Positions 7,872 to 16,264 of a DNA stretch of 22,205 nucleotides are shown here, in pieces. This stretch comes from CAVZLD01 sp964522605 (GTDB lineage Bacteria > Planctomycetota > Planctomycetia > Pirellulales > Pirellulaceae): the NCBI GenBank assembly GCA_964522605.1, contig CAZFWV010000084.1, positions 1 to 22,205 on the forward strand. Direction: 5' to 3'. Position 1 is the stretch's first letter, and every line of letters begins with the position of its first letter. The translations under genes and the position numbers were made by a program. Below the pieces are notes generated by a model that was not told where the DNA came from, searched no databases, and saw nothing but the letters and a program-made list of their open reading frames with translations.

Positions 7872-8957
7872 ATGTTGACATCCGCGATTCCAATCGGTTT
7901 GACCATCCTTTTGTCGCTTCCGATGGCAGCGACATCGGATCAGCCGGCACGAGGCATTCGAGAGCAGTTGCGGGAATTCCAACGGCGACCGTCGCGCCTT
8001 CGGCAGATTCTTCCTACACGCATTCGACGCTCCGACGAGTCCATTACTGCGCCGTTGCAGATTCAGCCGACTGAGAGTTCCGCAACGACGCGGAAGGCAA
8101 CTCCAGAGGCACCTCCAGAGGCAACGCCCGCTGCGATGCAGAACACGACGCGCGAAGTTGCGGCTCCACGTCCGGTGTCCCGCTTGGAACGTTCAACGAT
8201 CGTTCTGCGGTTACAGCATGCGCCCGTAACGGATACCGCGGACGTGATTCGCGAGTGGTTGAAGAACGAGCAGGCGGAATCCGATGACCCGAAAGTGACC
8301 GTCGCGGTGGATGCCGTGTCCAATAGTCTGTTGCTGCGCGGGATGCCGGAGCAACTGGAAAACCTCCAGGCGATCTTGCGAGAACTCGACCAGCCCGTGC
8401 GTCAATTCCACTTGCAGTCGTTGCTGGCCGAAGTCGCGTTGCCCGAGGACGCTCCGCCCGGAGCGGGCTCAATTACGCAGGAGGTTGTGGAGGGCGATCT
8501 GGATCAGGCGCTCGCGAATTTGAAACAGCGGCGTGAGTTACGGATGGTGGCGCGGCCGGAGTTGATGGTGTCTGACAATCAACCCGCTTTCTTGCAGCTT
8601 GGCAACCGGGTTCCACGCCTAACGGGAACCAGCGTCAGTAATCGCGGGATGACGAACTCCGTGTCCATGGAAAACGTCGGGACGATCCTCGGAGTTACCG
8701 GGCGAGTCTCGGACGACCAGATCATCACGCTGGAGATCGACGTCGAGGCGTCCTACCTTGGGCCTGAGGAGGAAGGTACTCCCGTTGCCACATCGGAGCA
8801 ACAGGTCATCCGGACTCCGGCGATCCACACGTGTTCTGTCCAGACCACCGTCGCACTCAAGAATGGCCAGACCGTATTGATTGGCGGAATGGTCTACCAG
8901 AGCGATCACGGCTGGCGCGAGGTGCTGTTGCTGCTACGGGCGAAAATCGTACCGTAA
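7872..8957 (+). CDS. Short secretin-domain protein (type II/III secretion superfamily)
   Basis: This is a 361-residue exported protein: signal peptide at 1-22, a Pro/Ala/Thr-rich low-complexity linker at about 60-105, a secretin N-domain at about 107-175 and a secretin C-terminal module at about 222-361. The N-domain reads IVLRLQHAPVTDTADVI, then VDAVSNSLLLRGMPEQL. The C-terminal module holds ARPELMVSDNQPAFLQLGNRVP, TILGVTGRVSDDQIITLEI and TVALKNGQTVLIGGM. True secretins such as GspD or PilQ are usually about twice this length with several N-domains. This one has a single N-domain and may be an outer-membrane ring component or a domain variant that forms no pore. AGGGG lies seven bases before the ATG. 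No other secretion genes are adjacent, so its partner system is unknown. Confidence 0.78.
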   Translation: MLTSAIPIGLTILLSLPMAATSDQPARGIREQLREFQRRPSRLRQILPTRIRRSDESITAPLQIQPTESSATTRKATPEAPPEATPAAMQNTTREVAAPRPVSRLERSTIVLRLQHAPVTDTADVIREWLKNEQAESDDPKVTVAVDAVSNSLLLRGMPEQLENLQAILRELDQPVRQFHLQSLLAEVALPEDAPPGAGSITQEVVEGDLDQALANLKQRRELRMVARPELMVSDNQPAFLQLGNRVPRLTGTSVSNRGMTNSVSMENVGTILGVTGRVSDDQIITLEIDVEASYLGPEEEGTPVATSEQQVIRTPAIHTCSVQTTVALKNGQTVLIGGMVYQSDHGWREVLLLLRAKIVP

Positions 8958-9133
8958 CACGGTTCCGAGCTTGGATTGTTAAGTCATTTGAACATCCAGC
9001 TTGGTTGTGCGCTTTCGATCTGCAATTACACTAAGAGGTTTGCGGGGCTATGGGTCCGTCCGCTCCAACGGAAGACGCGCCTGCTTCGCACTGAGGGATC
9101 GAGATTGTTGTCATTGAGGTCAGAGGTTGTCTA

Positions 9134-10513
9134 ATGCTTTGGAGCGACCCCATGTTTCGCGTGCTGAGACCGATCTTTCTGGTGTACGGCCTTCTTGCCG
9201 TACTTGTTCTCGTAACTGGTGTATCCGCCGACGCTCTGATCACCGGTGTCATCGAAAGTGGTACCGGACTCGATCCGGTCCCGGTCAGTTGGACCGGTCA
9301 GACATTCGACCATCCCAACGAGGGTGCCGGTTTCACCGTTCCTCTGCTGGACGAGGATGTGCCATTCTTCACCGACCGGAATCATGAGTACAACGGCGTC
9401 TCCGAAGCGGAGAGCATCGCCGCGTTGGGCTTGGCCGGTGTCGAATATGTGATGTCGGCGAACGACAATCGAGGCGTCGCGGATTATCGATTGGATATCT
9501 CGGTCAGCCAGACCGTTGATGCCTACGTGTTTATGGATGCCCGCGTCACGCAGCCGCAGTGGTTGACGGACGATGGCTGGGGTTTTCTTGGCTATCAAAT
9601 GGGAATTGACGAGGGTGGCGATGGTGTTGGTCCCGGGAATGCCATCAACAACCGATTCTGGATCTGGAAGAAGACCGACATCCCCGCCGGTACTTTCTCG
9701 ACCTTCGAACGCGGTGGAAGCGGCAACAATAACTATGGCGTGGCAGTCACACTTCCTGGTGTTGGACCGGGAGAGAAAGAATTCCCAGACTCGGACTTCA
9801 TGCCCTCCAACTTTGGCCTGATTGATATTGGTGCAACGGAGGGCCGCCCTGACCTGAACGTGCTGGTGGATAACATGGCGGTCGGGCAGATTGGCGCGGG
9901 CGTCAACAACGAAAATGGGCCCCTTCTCGAGCCGCGAACGATGACTTCATCGCTCGGGGATACATTCACGATCGCCCTGGATAACGTGGATGAAACTGGG
10001 GCCGGCGTCGGGCGAATTGACTGGCGAGATCGTGGCGACAGCGTCCTCGCCGATCTGGCCGGTTTGCCGCTGATCAAGCTGGCTGAGGATTTTGTGAAGA
10101 ACAACAACGGGATTCTGCGCGTCACCTTGGGTGATCTGCCGGCCGGACCTTACGAAGTCACCAGTTTCCATATCGATTCGGACAACACGCAGTGCGAGGC
10201 GATCAAGATTCTGGTGGATAATGGTGATGGCTCGGGTTACGTCGACACGGGAGTTCTGGGGAATTCCAATTTCGCCGCGGGCGGAATCGGAGGGCTGACG
10301 CCCGATGTTGTGCTCAGTTCCGGTGCGACGTTCAGCTTTGTGGCGGATGGAGTGAACCCGGTGTCGATCCTGTTCGATGGCCGCGCGGCGGCTGACACCG
10401 AAGTGCCCTTAGCCGGCTTGGACATTCAGTACGTTCCCGAGCCTTCGTCGCTCACGATCCTCTTGATGCTCGTGTTGCCGGCGGCAGGCCTTTGGCGACG
10501 ACGGCAGGGATGA
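9134..10513 (+). CDS. PEP-CTERM sorting-signal surface protein
   Basis: This 459-residue protein has an N-terminal hydrophobic signal (FLVYGLLAVLVLVTGVSA) and a C-terminal sorting tail at about 434-459. The tail is VPEPSSL, a hydrophobic stretch, then WRRR, the hallmark of PEP-CTERM proteins processed by exosortase. The mature part is acidic, rich in Gly, Asp and Asn and predicted beta-rich, with no recognised enzyme motif. It is probably displayed on, or released from, the cell surface. Two starts are plausible: 9134 (AGAGG seven bases upstream) and the ATG at 9152 (GGAG seven bases upstream); the latter puts the signal peptide closer to the N-terminus. It follows the secretin gene by 176 bp and ends before a strong terminator. 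Confidence 0.85.
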   Translation: MLWSDPMFRVLRPIFLVYGLLAVLVLVTGVSADALITGVIESGTGLDPVPVSWTGQTFDHPNEGAGFTVPLLDEDVPFFTDRNHEYNGVSEAESIAALGLAGVEYVMSANDNRGVADYRLDISVSQTVDAYVFMDARVTQPQWLTDDGWGFLGYQMGIDEGGDGVGPGNAINNRFWIWKKTDIPAGTFSTFERGGSGNNNYGVAVTLPGVGPGEKEFPDSDFMPSNFGLIDIGATEGRPDLNVLVDNMAVGQIGAGVNNENGPLLEPRTMTSSLGDTFTIALDNVDETGAGVGRIDWRDRGDSVLADLAGLPLIKLAEDFVKNNNGILRVTLGDLPAGPYEVTSFHIDSDNTQCEAIKILVDNGDGSGYVDTGVLGNSNFAAGGIGGLTPDVVLSSGATFSFVADGVNPVSILFDGRAAADTEVPLAGLDIQYVPEPSSLTILLMLVLPAAGLWRRRQG

Positions 10514-10543
10514 ACTAACACAACGACAACCGACCTCTCAAGC

Positions 10544-10590
10544 AACGCTCCCTTTCCATCGGCGGAAGGGGAGCGTTTTTTCGTTTTTTC
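10544..10590 (+). terminator. Rho-independent terminator of the PEP-CTERM gene
   Basis: A 14-bp stem pairs 10544-10557 (AACGCTCCCTTTCC) with 10564-10577 (GGAAGGGGAGCGTT) with one G-U pair and a 6-nt loop. It is followed by a T run (TTTT, C, G, then TTTTTT). It sits 30 bp after the PEP-CTERM stop codon and reads on the plus strand. Confidence 0.9.
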
Positions 10591-10661
10591 GTGATCGCAC
10601 AACTTCAATCGCCGACGGTCGAGGATGCAGGAAGCTTCACCGCACGTTTCCGCTCTGGAAC

Positions 10662-11150
10662 TCAGAACAGCGCCGGCTTACCTAACTTTCGCCGTACGGG
10701 AATGAACTGACCGGCGTGCATCAGCCAGTGGGTACCCATCAAGGAGAGGATAGACGCCACGGTGGGTGCGTATTCTCGCATCGACTCGGGGCCCGGGGTT
10801 TCCAGCGACTCCTCGGGAGTGGCGTCGATTGCTGCCAGCGACGCATTTTTCATCTGCTCTGCCATCGCCAAGTATTCTTCTTTACTGGCGAAGTGGTTTG
10901 GATCATCATCACCCGCCGTTTCTTTCGTGTAAGCGCCTTCCCACGACGGCGGCAGCTCCGGAGCCGGCTGGCCGAGTTCTTGAAGCATCATCCGATTTGC
11001 CAGGATCAAGTGACCCAATTGCCATGCGATATGATTCGTGCCAGGAACTGACCGAACAAAAAGGTCCGGCTGTTGCAGATCCGCGACGTACATGTTCATC
11101 ACAAGGTGACAAAACTCGACCGTTTGTTTGTAGGCATCTTTCGCGTTCAT
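10662..11150 (-). CDS. DinB-like four-helix-bundle protein
   Basis: This 162-residue cytoplasmic protein fits the DinB/YfiT-like metal-binding superfamily. HIAWQLGHL lies in the first half and THWLMHAGQFIPVRRKLG near the end; these spaced histidines are the usual metal ligands. The family includes thiol transferases and many uncharacterised proteins, so the reaction is unknown. I chose the ATG at 11150 because GGAG (11163-11160, minus strand) lies nine bases upstream. The frame is open five codons further to a TTG at 11165, which would place that GGAG inside the gene. Confidence 0.82.
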   Translation of the reverse strand: MNAKDAYKQTVEFCHLVMNMYVADLQQPDLFVRSVPGTNHIAWQLGHLILANRMMLQELGQPAPELPPSWEGAYTKETAGDDDPNHFASKEEYLAMAEQMKNASLAAIDATPEESLETPGPESMREYAPTVASILSLMGTHWLMHAGQFIPVRRKLGKPALF

Positions 11151-11159
11151 AACGAATGT

Positions 11160-11163
11160 CTCC
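11160..11163 (-). promoter_or_regulatory. Shine-Dalgarno for the DinB-like gene
   Basis: GGAG on the minus strand, nine bases before the ATG at 11150, decides this start over the upstream TTG. Confidence 0.6.
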
Positions 11164-11234
11164 AAATAAAAAGTGGGGCCTCGTACCAGTCCATAATCTC
11201 AACCCGACTTCGTACCTCCGCTCACCACCAAATT

Positions 11235-11608
11235 CCCTCTGCGGCCCTCTGCGCCTCTGTGTCCTCTGCACTGCTAACGTTGAGTTTCTTGTCGGGCGGC
11301 GCGAATTCTATCATGCCGCAGTGTTGAGTTGTGTTTCTCCCTGGTTTGACTGTTGGCATTTGAAACGCAGCGCAGCCTTCGTCCCCAACTGGACTGGGTG
11401 CCACTGGCTCTGCCAGTGCTCTTCCTCGACCCAAGAGGACACTGGCAAAGCCAGTGGCACACCCATTGCGCCGAACACGGTAGCGCTCCGTTTGGTTGCG
11501 GCCGAAGGCTGCGCTGCGTTTCTCCTTTTGTATTACCACTTGCCAACCCCACTTTGGCAGAAGAGTGCAAAACGCAAAGGACACAGAGGCGCAGAGGGCC
11601 GCAGAGGG
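11235..11608 (+). repeat. Long nested palindromic repeat, copy B (complete)
   Basis: This 374-bp element lies in the spacer between the DinB-like and isomerase genes. Its terminal arms, 11235-11265 and 11578-11608, are perfect 31-bp inverted repeats. A second pair, 11362-11381 and 11503-11522, is a perfect 20-bp inverted repeat (GAAACGCAGCGCAGCCTTCG and its complement). A central pair, 11398-11418 and 11440-11460, matches at 20 of 21 positions; each of those arms is itself a hairpin, CACTGGC-TCT-GCCAGTG and CACTGGC-AAA-GCCAGTG. There is no coding potential and no transposase. The remaining spacer (11151-11234, 11609-11716) shows nothing recognisable beyond the Shine-Dalgarno sequence. Confidence 0.93.
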
Positions 11609-11716
11609 GGTGTGGCCATCGTCGTTGGGTTCTTGATGGTTATTCTGGATTGTCTGCACTGGTTCAATTGTCGGCACGCGCGAAATGACCGTGGGGACTG
11701 ACACAAGATCGAGCAT

Positions 11717-12616
11717 CTAACTGCGGCCCGCCGGTGCGGGAAAGACCGACCGCAGATACTCCCGGTTCAGTTGTTGACACTCGATCAGTGACCGATCGGG
11801 CGTTGTCGCTCCTTCGATCACGAGCCACCCCTGCCAGCCGATCTCGTCGAGGATTCGCCTGAGCTTCCGAAAATCGACGGGCCCCTGGCCGAGTAAATGA
11901 CCGTTTTCCTTCGCATGAATCTGGCAAATGCGTTCGCGTCCCAGGCGACGAATCTCCCGCTCGAAGTCGTAACCGCGCTCGGTCATATTCGCGACATCGT
12001 AGTAGACCTGGACTGCCGAGGACCCGACGCCATCGAGAATACGAAGATGGTCATCCACATTCAGCCAGGATTCGATTCCCAAGACAACGCCGGCTTGTTC
12101 TGCTGCAGGAGCGACTTGTTTCAGCTTCTCGATGACTCGGTCCTGTCGCGCCCGATCATTCAGGAGATCTCCTTGATTGAAAAACGCCAGCAAGACGACT
12201 CGCGGGTTTGGCTCCATCTGTTGCATGACATCGATCGAATCGACGACCCATTGCTCGGCGCGCTCATCATCGGCATAGGGGATCTCGTTCAGCGCGGCCA
12301 TGCCCAGCGAACATATCTTGAGGTTGTGTCGACGAGTTGCTTCGGCAAACTGCTCTCGCATTTCCGGCCGCCGCAAGTCATGTTCGGCGTCGGGTGAGCC
12401 AAAACTGACCTGCACACCGTCGACTCCGATTTGTCGTGCGACGTCGAAAACGCCCGGGTCTTCACGGAATCCCAGGCTCCAGTCGCAGATGCCAATCGGA
12501 AAGCCGCGCTCTTGGGCGGCGAGCAGCGAATCGAGGCCCGACATTCCGCTCAGCAAGGCCGTCGCACCTCCCGCAATCAGAAGGTCTCGGCGAGAAAACG
12601 GGGGCATGCGTGTCAT
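11717..12616 (-). CDS. Tat-exported sugar phosphate isomerase/epimerase-like TIM-barrel protein
   Basis: This 299-residue protein has a twin-arginine signal (S8-R9-R10-D-L-L followed by a hydrophobic AGGATALLSG). The body is a xylose-isomerase-like (AP endonuclease 2 superfamily) TIM barrel. Probable divalent-metal ligands lie in GIESW (Glu), YYDVANM (Asp), QIHAKENG (His) and VIEGATT (Glu). It probably isomerises, epimerises or acts as a lyase on an extracytoplasmic sugar. It follows the DUF1080 gene by 82 bp on the same strand and likely shares its transcript. Family members take part in the 3-keto-sugar route with DUF1080 and Gfo/Idh enzymes, but the substrate here is not determined. Confidence 0.87.
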   Translation of the reverse strand: MTRMPPFSRRDLLIAGGATALLSGMSGLDSLLAAQERGFPIGICDWSLGFREDPGVFDVARQIGVDGVQVSFGSPDAEHDLRRPEMREQFAEATRRHNLKICSLGMAALNEIPYADDERAEQWVVDSIDVMQQMEPNPRVVLLAFFNQGDLLNDRARQDRVIEKLKQVAPAAEQAGVVLGIESWLNVDDHLRILDGVGSSAVQVYYDVANMTERGYDFEREIRRLGRERICQIHAKENGHLLGQGPVDFRKLRRILDEIGWQGWLVIEGATTPDRSLIECQQLNREYLRSVFPAPAGRS

Positions 12617-12698
12617 GGAAGATCATACGCCAAAGGCGCTCCCGGAATCGAGGATGAAAACACGAACATCAAGATGAAGACCGATCTGTTTGCGCAAG

Positions 12699-13532
12699 TT
12701 ATTCGAGCGGGCGGATCCAGATGTTCCGATAGCGGACCGGATTCCCGTGTCCCTGCAACGCCAGCGGCATCCGCGCTGCGTGGGGCGAGTACGGCAAGAT
12801 GTCGCGGTGGGCCATCGGCCCGTAAATGGGCGTGTTGTCTTGAACAAGCACGCCATTATGGAAAACGGTGATCGTTGCCGGACGTGCGAGTTGGTTATCT
12901 TCAAAGACGGGTGCGTGGAAGATGATGTCGAAACTCTGCCATTCTCCCGGTTTGCGGCTCGCATTGACCAAGGGAGGCGTCTCGCCATAAATCGCAGCAC
13001 ACTGACCATCGGCATAGATTTTCTCTGAGTACGAATCGTACACTTGCAGTTCGTACGTCTGCATGAGCAGCACGCCGCTATTCCCACGGCTCATCGGATG
13101 TCCTTGCGGCGGATTCGGCGCCATCCACTCAAGATGCAGTTGCATGTCGCCGTACGAGTCGCGCGTCACCAGATCGCCCGCCGTGACTTCCAGGGATCCA
13201 TCCTGCAGCTTCCAATCTGTCGGGTGCCAGCGGGAAACGTCCTGACCATCGAACAAGACGATTGCATCGGACGGGGCAGGGGTGGGGAGGTGTTGATCGC
13301 CGGGAGTGACCATCGGAGGCAACGGCCGATCCGGGTCGTGTTTGCGGTAATCACACCACGGCAGCTTCTCGGTGTCCTTGTAGCCCATGACTTCCGGTTG
13401 AGTCGTGCCCGCCACAAGCTCTTGCGCACCGGCGGAAATGAATCGCCGGTTCGATGGAAGATTCAAACCCAAAAGGTGGAGGGTCATCAGACCAACTGCA
13501 GCGAACCAGTACCTTGAGATTTTGAACATCAT
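12699..13532 (-). CDS. DUF1080 / 3-keto-disaccharide hydrolase domain protein
   Basis: This 277-residue secreted protein has a hydrophobic signal at about 8-24. The single DUF1080 domain (concanavalin-like jelly roll) spans about 88-277. Markers are IVLFDGQDVSRW at 91-102, a WKLQDGSLEV strand, FGD-like YGDMQLHLEW at 127-136, RGNSGVLLMQTYELQVYDS at 149-167 and PGEWQSFDIIFHAP at 195-208. Characterised relatives act on 3-keto-glycosides made by Gfo/Idh-type dehydrogenases. The region between the signal and the domain (about 35-85) is Pro-rich. It is probably co-transcribed with the downstream isomerase-like gene. Tandem ATG codons at 13532 and 13529 leave the exact start open. Confidence 0.88.
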   Translation of the reverse strand: MMFKISRYWFAAVGLMTLHLLGLNLPSNRRFISAGAQELVAGTTQPEVMGYKDTEKLPWCDYRKHDPDRPLPPMVTPGDQHLPTPAPSDAIVLFDGQDVSRWHPTDWKLQDGSLEVTAGDLVTRDSYGDMQLHLEWMAPNPPQGHPMSRGNSGVLLMQTYELQVYDSYSEKIYADGQCAAIYGETPPLVNASRKPGEWQSFDIIFHAPVFEDNQLARPATITVFHNGVLVQDNTPIYGPMAHRDILPYSPHAARMPLALQGHGNPVRYRNIWIRPLE

Positions 13533-13796
13533 GATGATCTCATCGCAATCGAGTGTCAGGGAAAGTCCGGTCGATAACGCGCTTGTCAGGCGACACGCTC
13601 AACCGCTGTTGTATCTGTGCTCACTGCCCTCCGCAACCGAGCAACCGTTGAAATATGTGGGATGCAGCCGCGGAAGAACGCGGGTAAACGCGGAGGTGGT
13701 TCAGGCCGACGCCAAAAGAACCTGTGGATTCTGTTGAGTACTCATGTACAATTCGGCCTTGAAGCCGGTTCTCGTCATCTCATCAGGAATAGAGTC

Positions 13797-13802
13797 AAGG
13801 AG
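13797..13802 (+). promoter_or_regulatory. Shine-Dalgarno deciding the GH5 start
   Basis: AAGGAG lies seven bases before the ATG at 13810 but only one base before the ATG at 13804, so the second ATG is the better start. Confidence 0.75.
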
Positions 13803-13809
13803 CATGGTG

Positions 13810-14958
13810 ATGAATTTGAAGCCGAGTCGACGTGAGTTTCTTGCCTCCGCGAGTGCGGCGGCGGCGAGTTTGTATGTTGGCGCGGAAGTGTGCCCGGCGG
13901 CTGAGCAGAATCTGAAAGCGGCGCAAACTGCCTTGCCACGCTGGAAGGGTTTTAATCTGACCAACTTTTTTCAAGCGTTCAGTGATCGCGAGGAGGGACA
14001 AGGACTGGTTGTTGAGGACGATTATCGCTGGATGCGCGATTGGGGCTTTGATTTCGTGCGGCTGCCGATGGATTACTGGTTGTGGGTGGATAGTGACTGG
14101 AAGGAGACTCGGAGACTGAGTCCGGAGGATGTGCTGAAGATTCGGGAAAGCACGCTGGAGAAAGTCGATCGGGCTATCGATTTAGGGCGAAAATACGGTC
14201 TGCACGTCAGTGTGAACTTTCATCGCGCACCCGGATATTGCATCAACAACCCCGACCGCGAACCGTATGTGCTCTGGCAAGACACGCGAGCCGAAGAAGC
14301 ATTCGCCTACCACTGGCGCGTGTTTGCGGACCGATACCGCGATGTATCCAATGAGCACGTGAGCTTCAATCTGCTGAACGAAGCGCCAACGCCCCGCGAT
14401 GGCTACATGACGCGCGATGATTATGCTCGCGTCATGAAACGTGCGATTGATGAGATTCGCGAGGTCAGTCCCGATCGTGTGATTATCGTCGACGGCCTGA
14501 ATGTCGGGAACGTCGTGGTGGATGAATTGATTCCGACCGGTGTTGCGCAAAGCGTGCACGGATATCGACCGGCCGAAATCAGCCACTACCGCGCCAGTTG
14601 GGTCGATCGAGGGAATTTCCCCGAGCCGACGTGGCCGCTGCGCCATGCGGATGGTTCCGTGAAGCTCGACCGAGCGGGTCTGGAACGCATGTATGCGCCC
14701 TGGGGCGAGCTTGCGCGGAAAGGAATCGGTGTCCATTGCGGCGAGTGCGGTGGGTACAACAAGACGCCCTATCCCGTGTTCAGTGCCTGGATGGAGGACG
14801 TCTTGGATATCCTGAAAGGACACGGGATCGGCTATGCCCTGTGGAACTTCCGTGGCTCCTTCGGAATCCTGGACTCAGGCCGGACCGACATTGAATATGT
14901 CGATTGGTACGGACACCAACTCGACAAACAACTGCTAACACTCTTGCAGAAGTATTAG
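13810..14958 (+). CDS. Tat-exported glycoside hydrolase family 5 (cellulase-like)
   Basis: This 382-residue protein has a twin-arginine signal (S7-R8-R9-E-F-L then ASASAAAASLYVG). The GH5 TIM barrel spans about 44-382. VRLPMDYW lies at 83-90 and VNFHRAPG with H138 at 135-142. The acid/base E191 sits in LLNEAP, where most relatives have NEP. H250 and Y252 lie in VHGYRP, the nucleophile E312 in HCGECGG, and substrate-stacking W345 in ALWNFRG. It should cleave beta-linked glucans or mannans by a retaining mechanism outside the cytoplasm. Alternative starts at 13744 and 13804 add residues upstream, but AAGGAG favours 13810. It is divergent from the DUF1080 gene and convergent with the second isomerase-like gene. 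Confidence 0.92.
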   Translation: MNLKPSRREFLASASAAAASLYVGAEVCPAAEQNLKAAQTALPRWKGFNLTNFFQAFSDREEGQGLVVEDDYRWMRDWGFDFVRLPMDYWLWVDSDWKETRRLSPEDVLKIRESTLEKVDRAIDLGRKYGLHVSVNFHRAPGYCINNPDREPYVLWQDTRAEEAFAYHWRVFADRYRDVSNEHVSFNLLNEAPTPRDGYMTRDDYARVMKRAIDEIREVSPDRVIIVDGLNVGNVVVDELIPTGVAQSVHGYRPAEISHYRASWVDRGNFPEPTWPLRHADGSVKLDRAGLERMYAPWGELARKGIGVHCGECGGYNKTPYPVFSAWMEDVLDILKGHGIGYALWNFRGSFGILDSGRTDIEYVDWYGHQLDKQLLTLLQKY

Positions 14959-15180
14959 AGCGCATTTCAAAACTCCTCTCCCCTCCGAAGGTCGTGCAAC
15001 TTTTACGTTGTTGATTCAGCGGAACTTATACACCCTCCCGCGCGCTGGAGGGTCGGACGCGTAGCGGCCGGGGAGGGCTTTTCTGGACGATCAGCACGCG
15101 CCGATCACGTCGCACGCTCCGCCCTCTCCGGGCCTTCGGCCCGACTCTCCCAGAGGGAGAGTGAGGTTTTGAACTGCGCT
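14959..15180. repeat. Palindromic element filling a convergent spacer
   Basis: This element starts directly after the GH5 stop codon and ends 8 bp before the end of the convergent isomerase-like gene. Its ends are imperfect inverted repeats: AGCGCATTTCAAAACTC at 14959 and, inverted, AGCGCAGTTCAAAACCTC at 15180. Inside are three short hairpins: ACCCTCC/GGAGGGT (15032-15053), CGGGCC-TTC-GGCCCG (15129-15143) and CTCTCCC-AGA-GGGAGAG (15145-15161). The sequence is unrelated to the 370-bp family. It may also serve as a bidirectional terminator for the two genes. Confidence 0.75.
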
Positions 15181-15188
15181 CGAGATAG

Positions 15189-16160
15189 TCAGGAGAACTT
15201 CACGCCAATCTGTTCACCGAGTTGGAACAGATGGTCGCGAGAACGAGTGTATTCTTGTTCTCCGGCCATGTGTTCCATCATCAGCGGTACGTCACGCGGC
15301 AAAGTCGCGACACGTTGAAGATACGTCTTGTAGTCCAGTTCGCCTTCGCCCAGCGGGACTTCCACGAAATGAACGTTCATCTCGATCTCCCATCGCAGGT
15401 CCTTCGCGTGGCAACTGGCAATCCAGGGTCCAAGCCGATCAAAACAGTCGTTCAGCAAGTCGGTATTGCGGTAGAAACGTTCGGGTGAGTTGATCAGATT
15501 GCACGGATCCAGGTGCACTCCAAAGGCGTCGCGGTCGACGGCGCGGATCATCTCCAGATAGGAATCGACCGTGTCGGGCAATGCCCAACCCATCATTTCG
15601 TAACAGAACTTCGCCTGCTGTGGCTGGACTGCATCAATGATCTTTCGCGCGTTCTCGACGGCTGCATCGAAATACTCGCGAGACAGGTTCTTGGGATCGG
15701 GCCCGAACCAGACGGTCGGATTGAACGAGCCGGCGATGTCAACGCAGCACCGGGCGCCAATCGCATCCGCCAGCGCCAGCCCATCGGTGACGGTCTGGAG
15801 ATTCTGTGCGCGTTTTGCCGGATCCGCGTCCAACAAATTGACCCAGCGACCGACTTCGGCGATCACCACGTCGTGTTTGGCAAACGCTTGGCGCAGGTCG
15901 CGAATGCGCTCGGAATCATCCAGCGCCACACCGGGGCAATAGGCCGCTCGATAACCAAGATCACGATGTGCACGCGCCAGCTCCTCCGGATCCTCTGGGG
16001 CCTGGAATATCGGACCTCCTAACCGGATCGCGCGCGGTGATGGCGTCTGTTCCGACTCCTGCGGTGCCGCCCTGGTTTCGTCCGGCAGAACGCTCATTGC
16101 CAACACGGTGGCGGTCGATTGCTGCAAAAACTGACGCCGATTCTGTGGGGTGAGTTGCAT
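15189..16160 (-). CDS. Tat-exported sugar phosphate isomerase/epimerase-like TIM-barrel protein (second)
   Basis: This 323-residue protein has a twin-arginine signal (N7-R8-R9-Q-F-L, then a hydrophobic TATVLAMSVLP). The TIM barrel of the AP endonuclease 2 superfamily shows metal-ligand motifs CYEMMGW (Glu), GVHLDPCNLI (Asp/His), SCHAKDLRW (His) and MMEHMAG (Glu). It differs clearly in sequence from the protein at 11717, so the two are distinct subfamilies, not a recent duplication. AGAGGAAAGG lies about 11 bases before the ATG. It probably acts on an extracytoplasmic sugar acid or keto-sugar. It is convergent with the GH5 gene. Confidence 0.87.
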   Translation of the reverse strand: MQLTPQNRRQFLQQSTATVLAMSVLPDETRAAPQESEQTPSPRAIRLGGPIFQAPEDPEELARAHRDLGYRAAYCPGVALDDSERIRDLRQAFAKHDVVIAEVGRWVNLLDADPAKRAQNLQTVTDGLALADAIGARCCVDIAGSFNPTVWFGPDPKNLSREYFDAAVENARKIIDAVQPQQAKFCYEMMGWALPDTVDSYLEMIRAVDRDAFGVHLDPCNLINSPERFYRNTDLLNDCFDRLGPWIASCHAKDLRWEIEMNVHFVEVPLGEGELDYKTYLQRVATLPRDVPLMMEHMAGEQEYTRSRDHLFQLGEQIGVKFS

Positions 16161-16264
16161 GGATCGAAGTGCCTTTCCTCTGAGAGGTCAAATGGTGGCC
16201 ATGAATGTCTTCAAACCTATTCCCTCTCCGACTGACCATCCTTGACTCAAGCCGATCGCATCTT

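Noticed and set aside
11156..11716. Frames of 164-181 codons on both strands across repeat B
   Set aside because: They arise from the palindromic repeat, have skewed composition and no domain, and disagree between strands.
14182..14823. 213-codon minus-strand frame
   Set aside because: Antisense shadow of the GH5 gene, whose catalytic motifs are intact.
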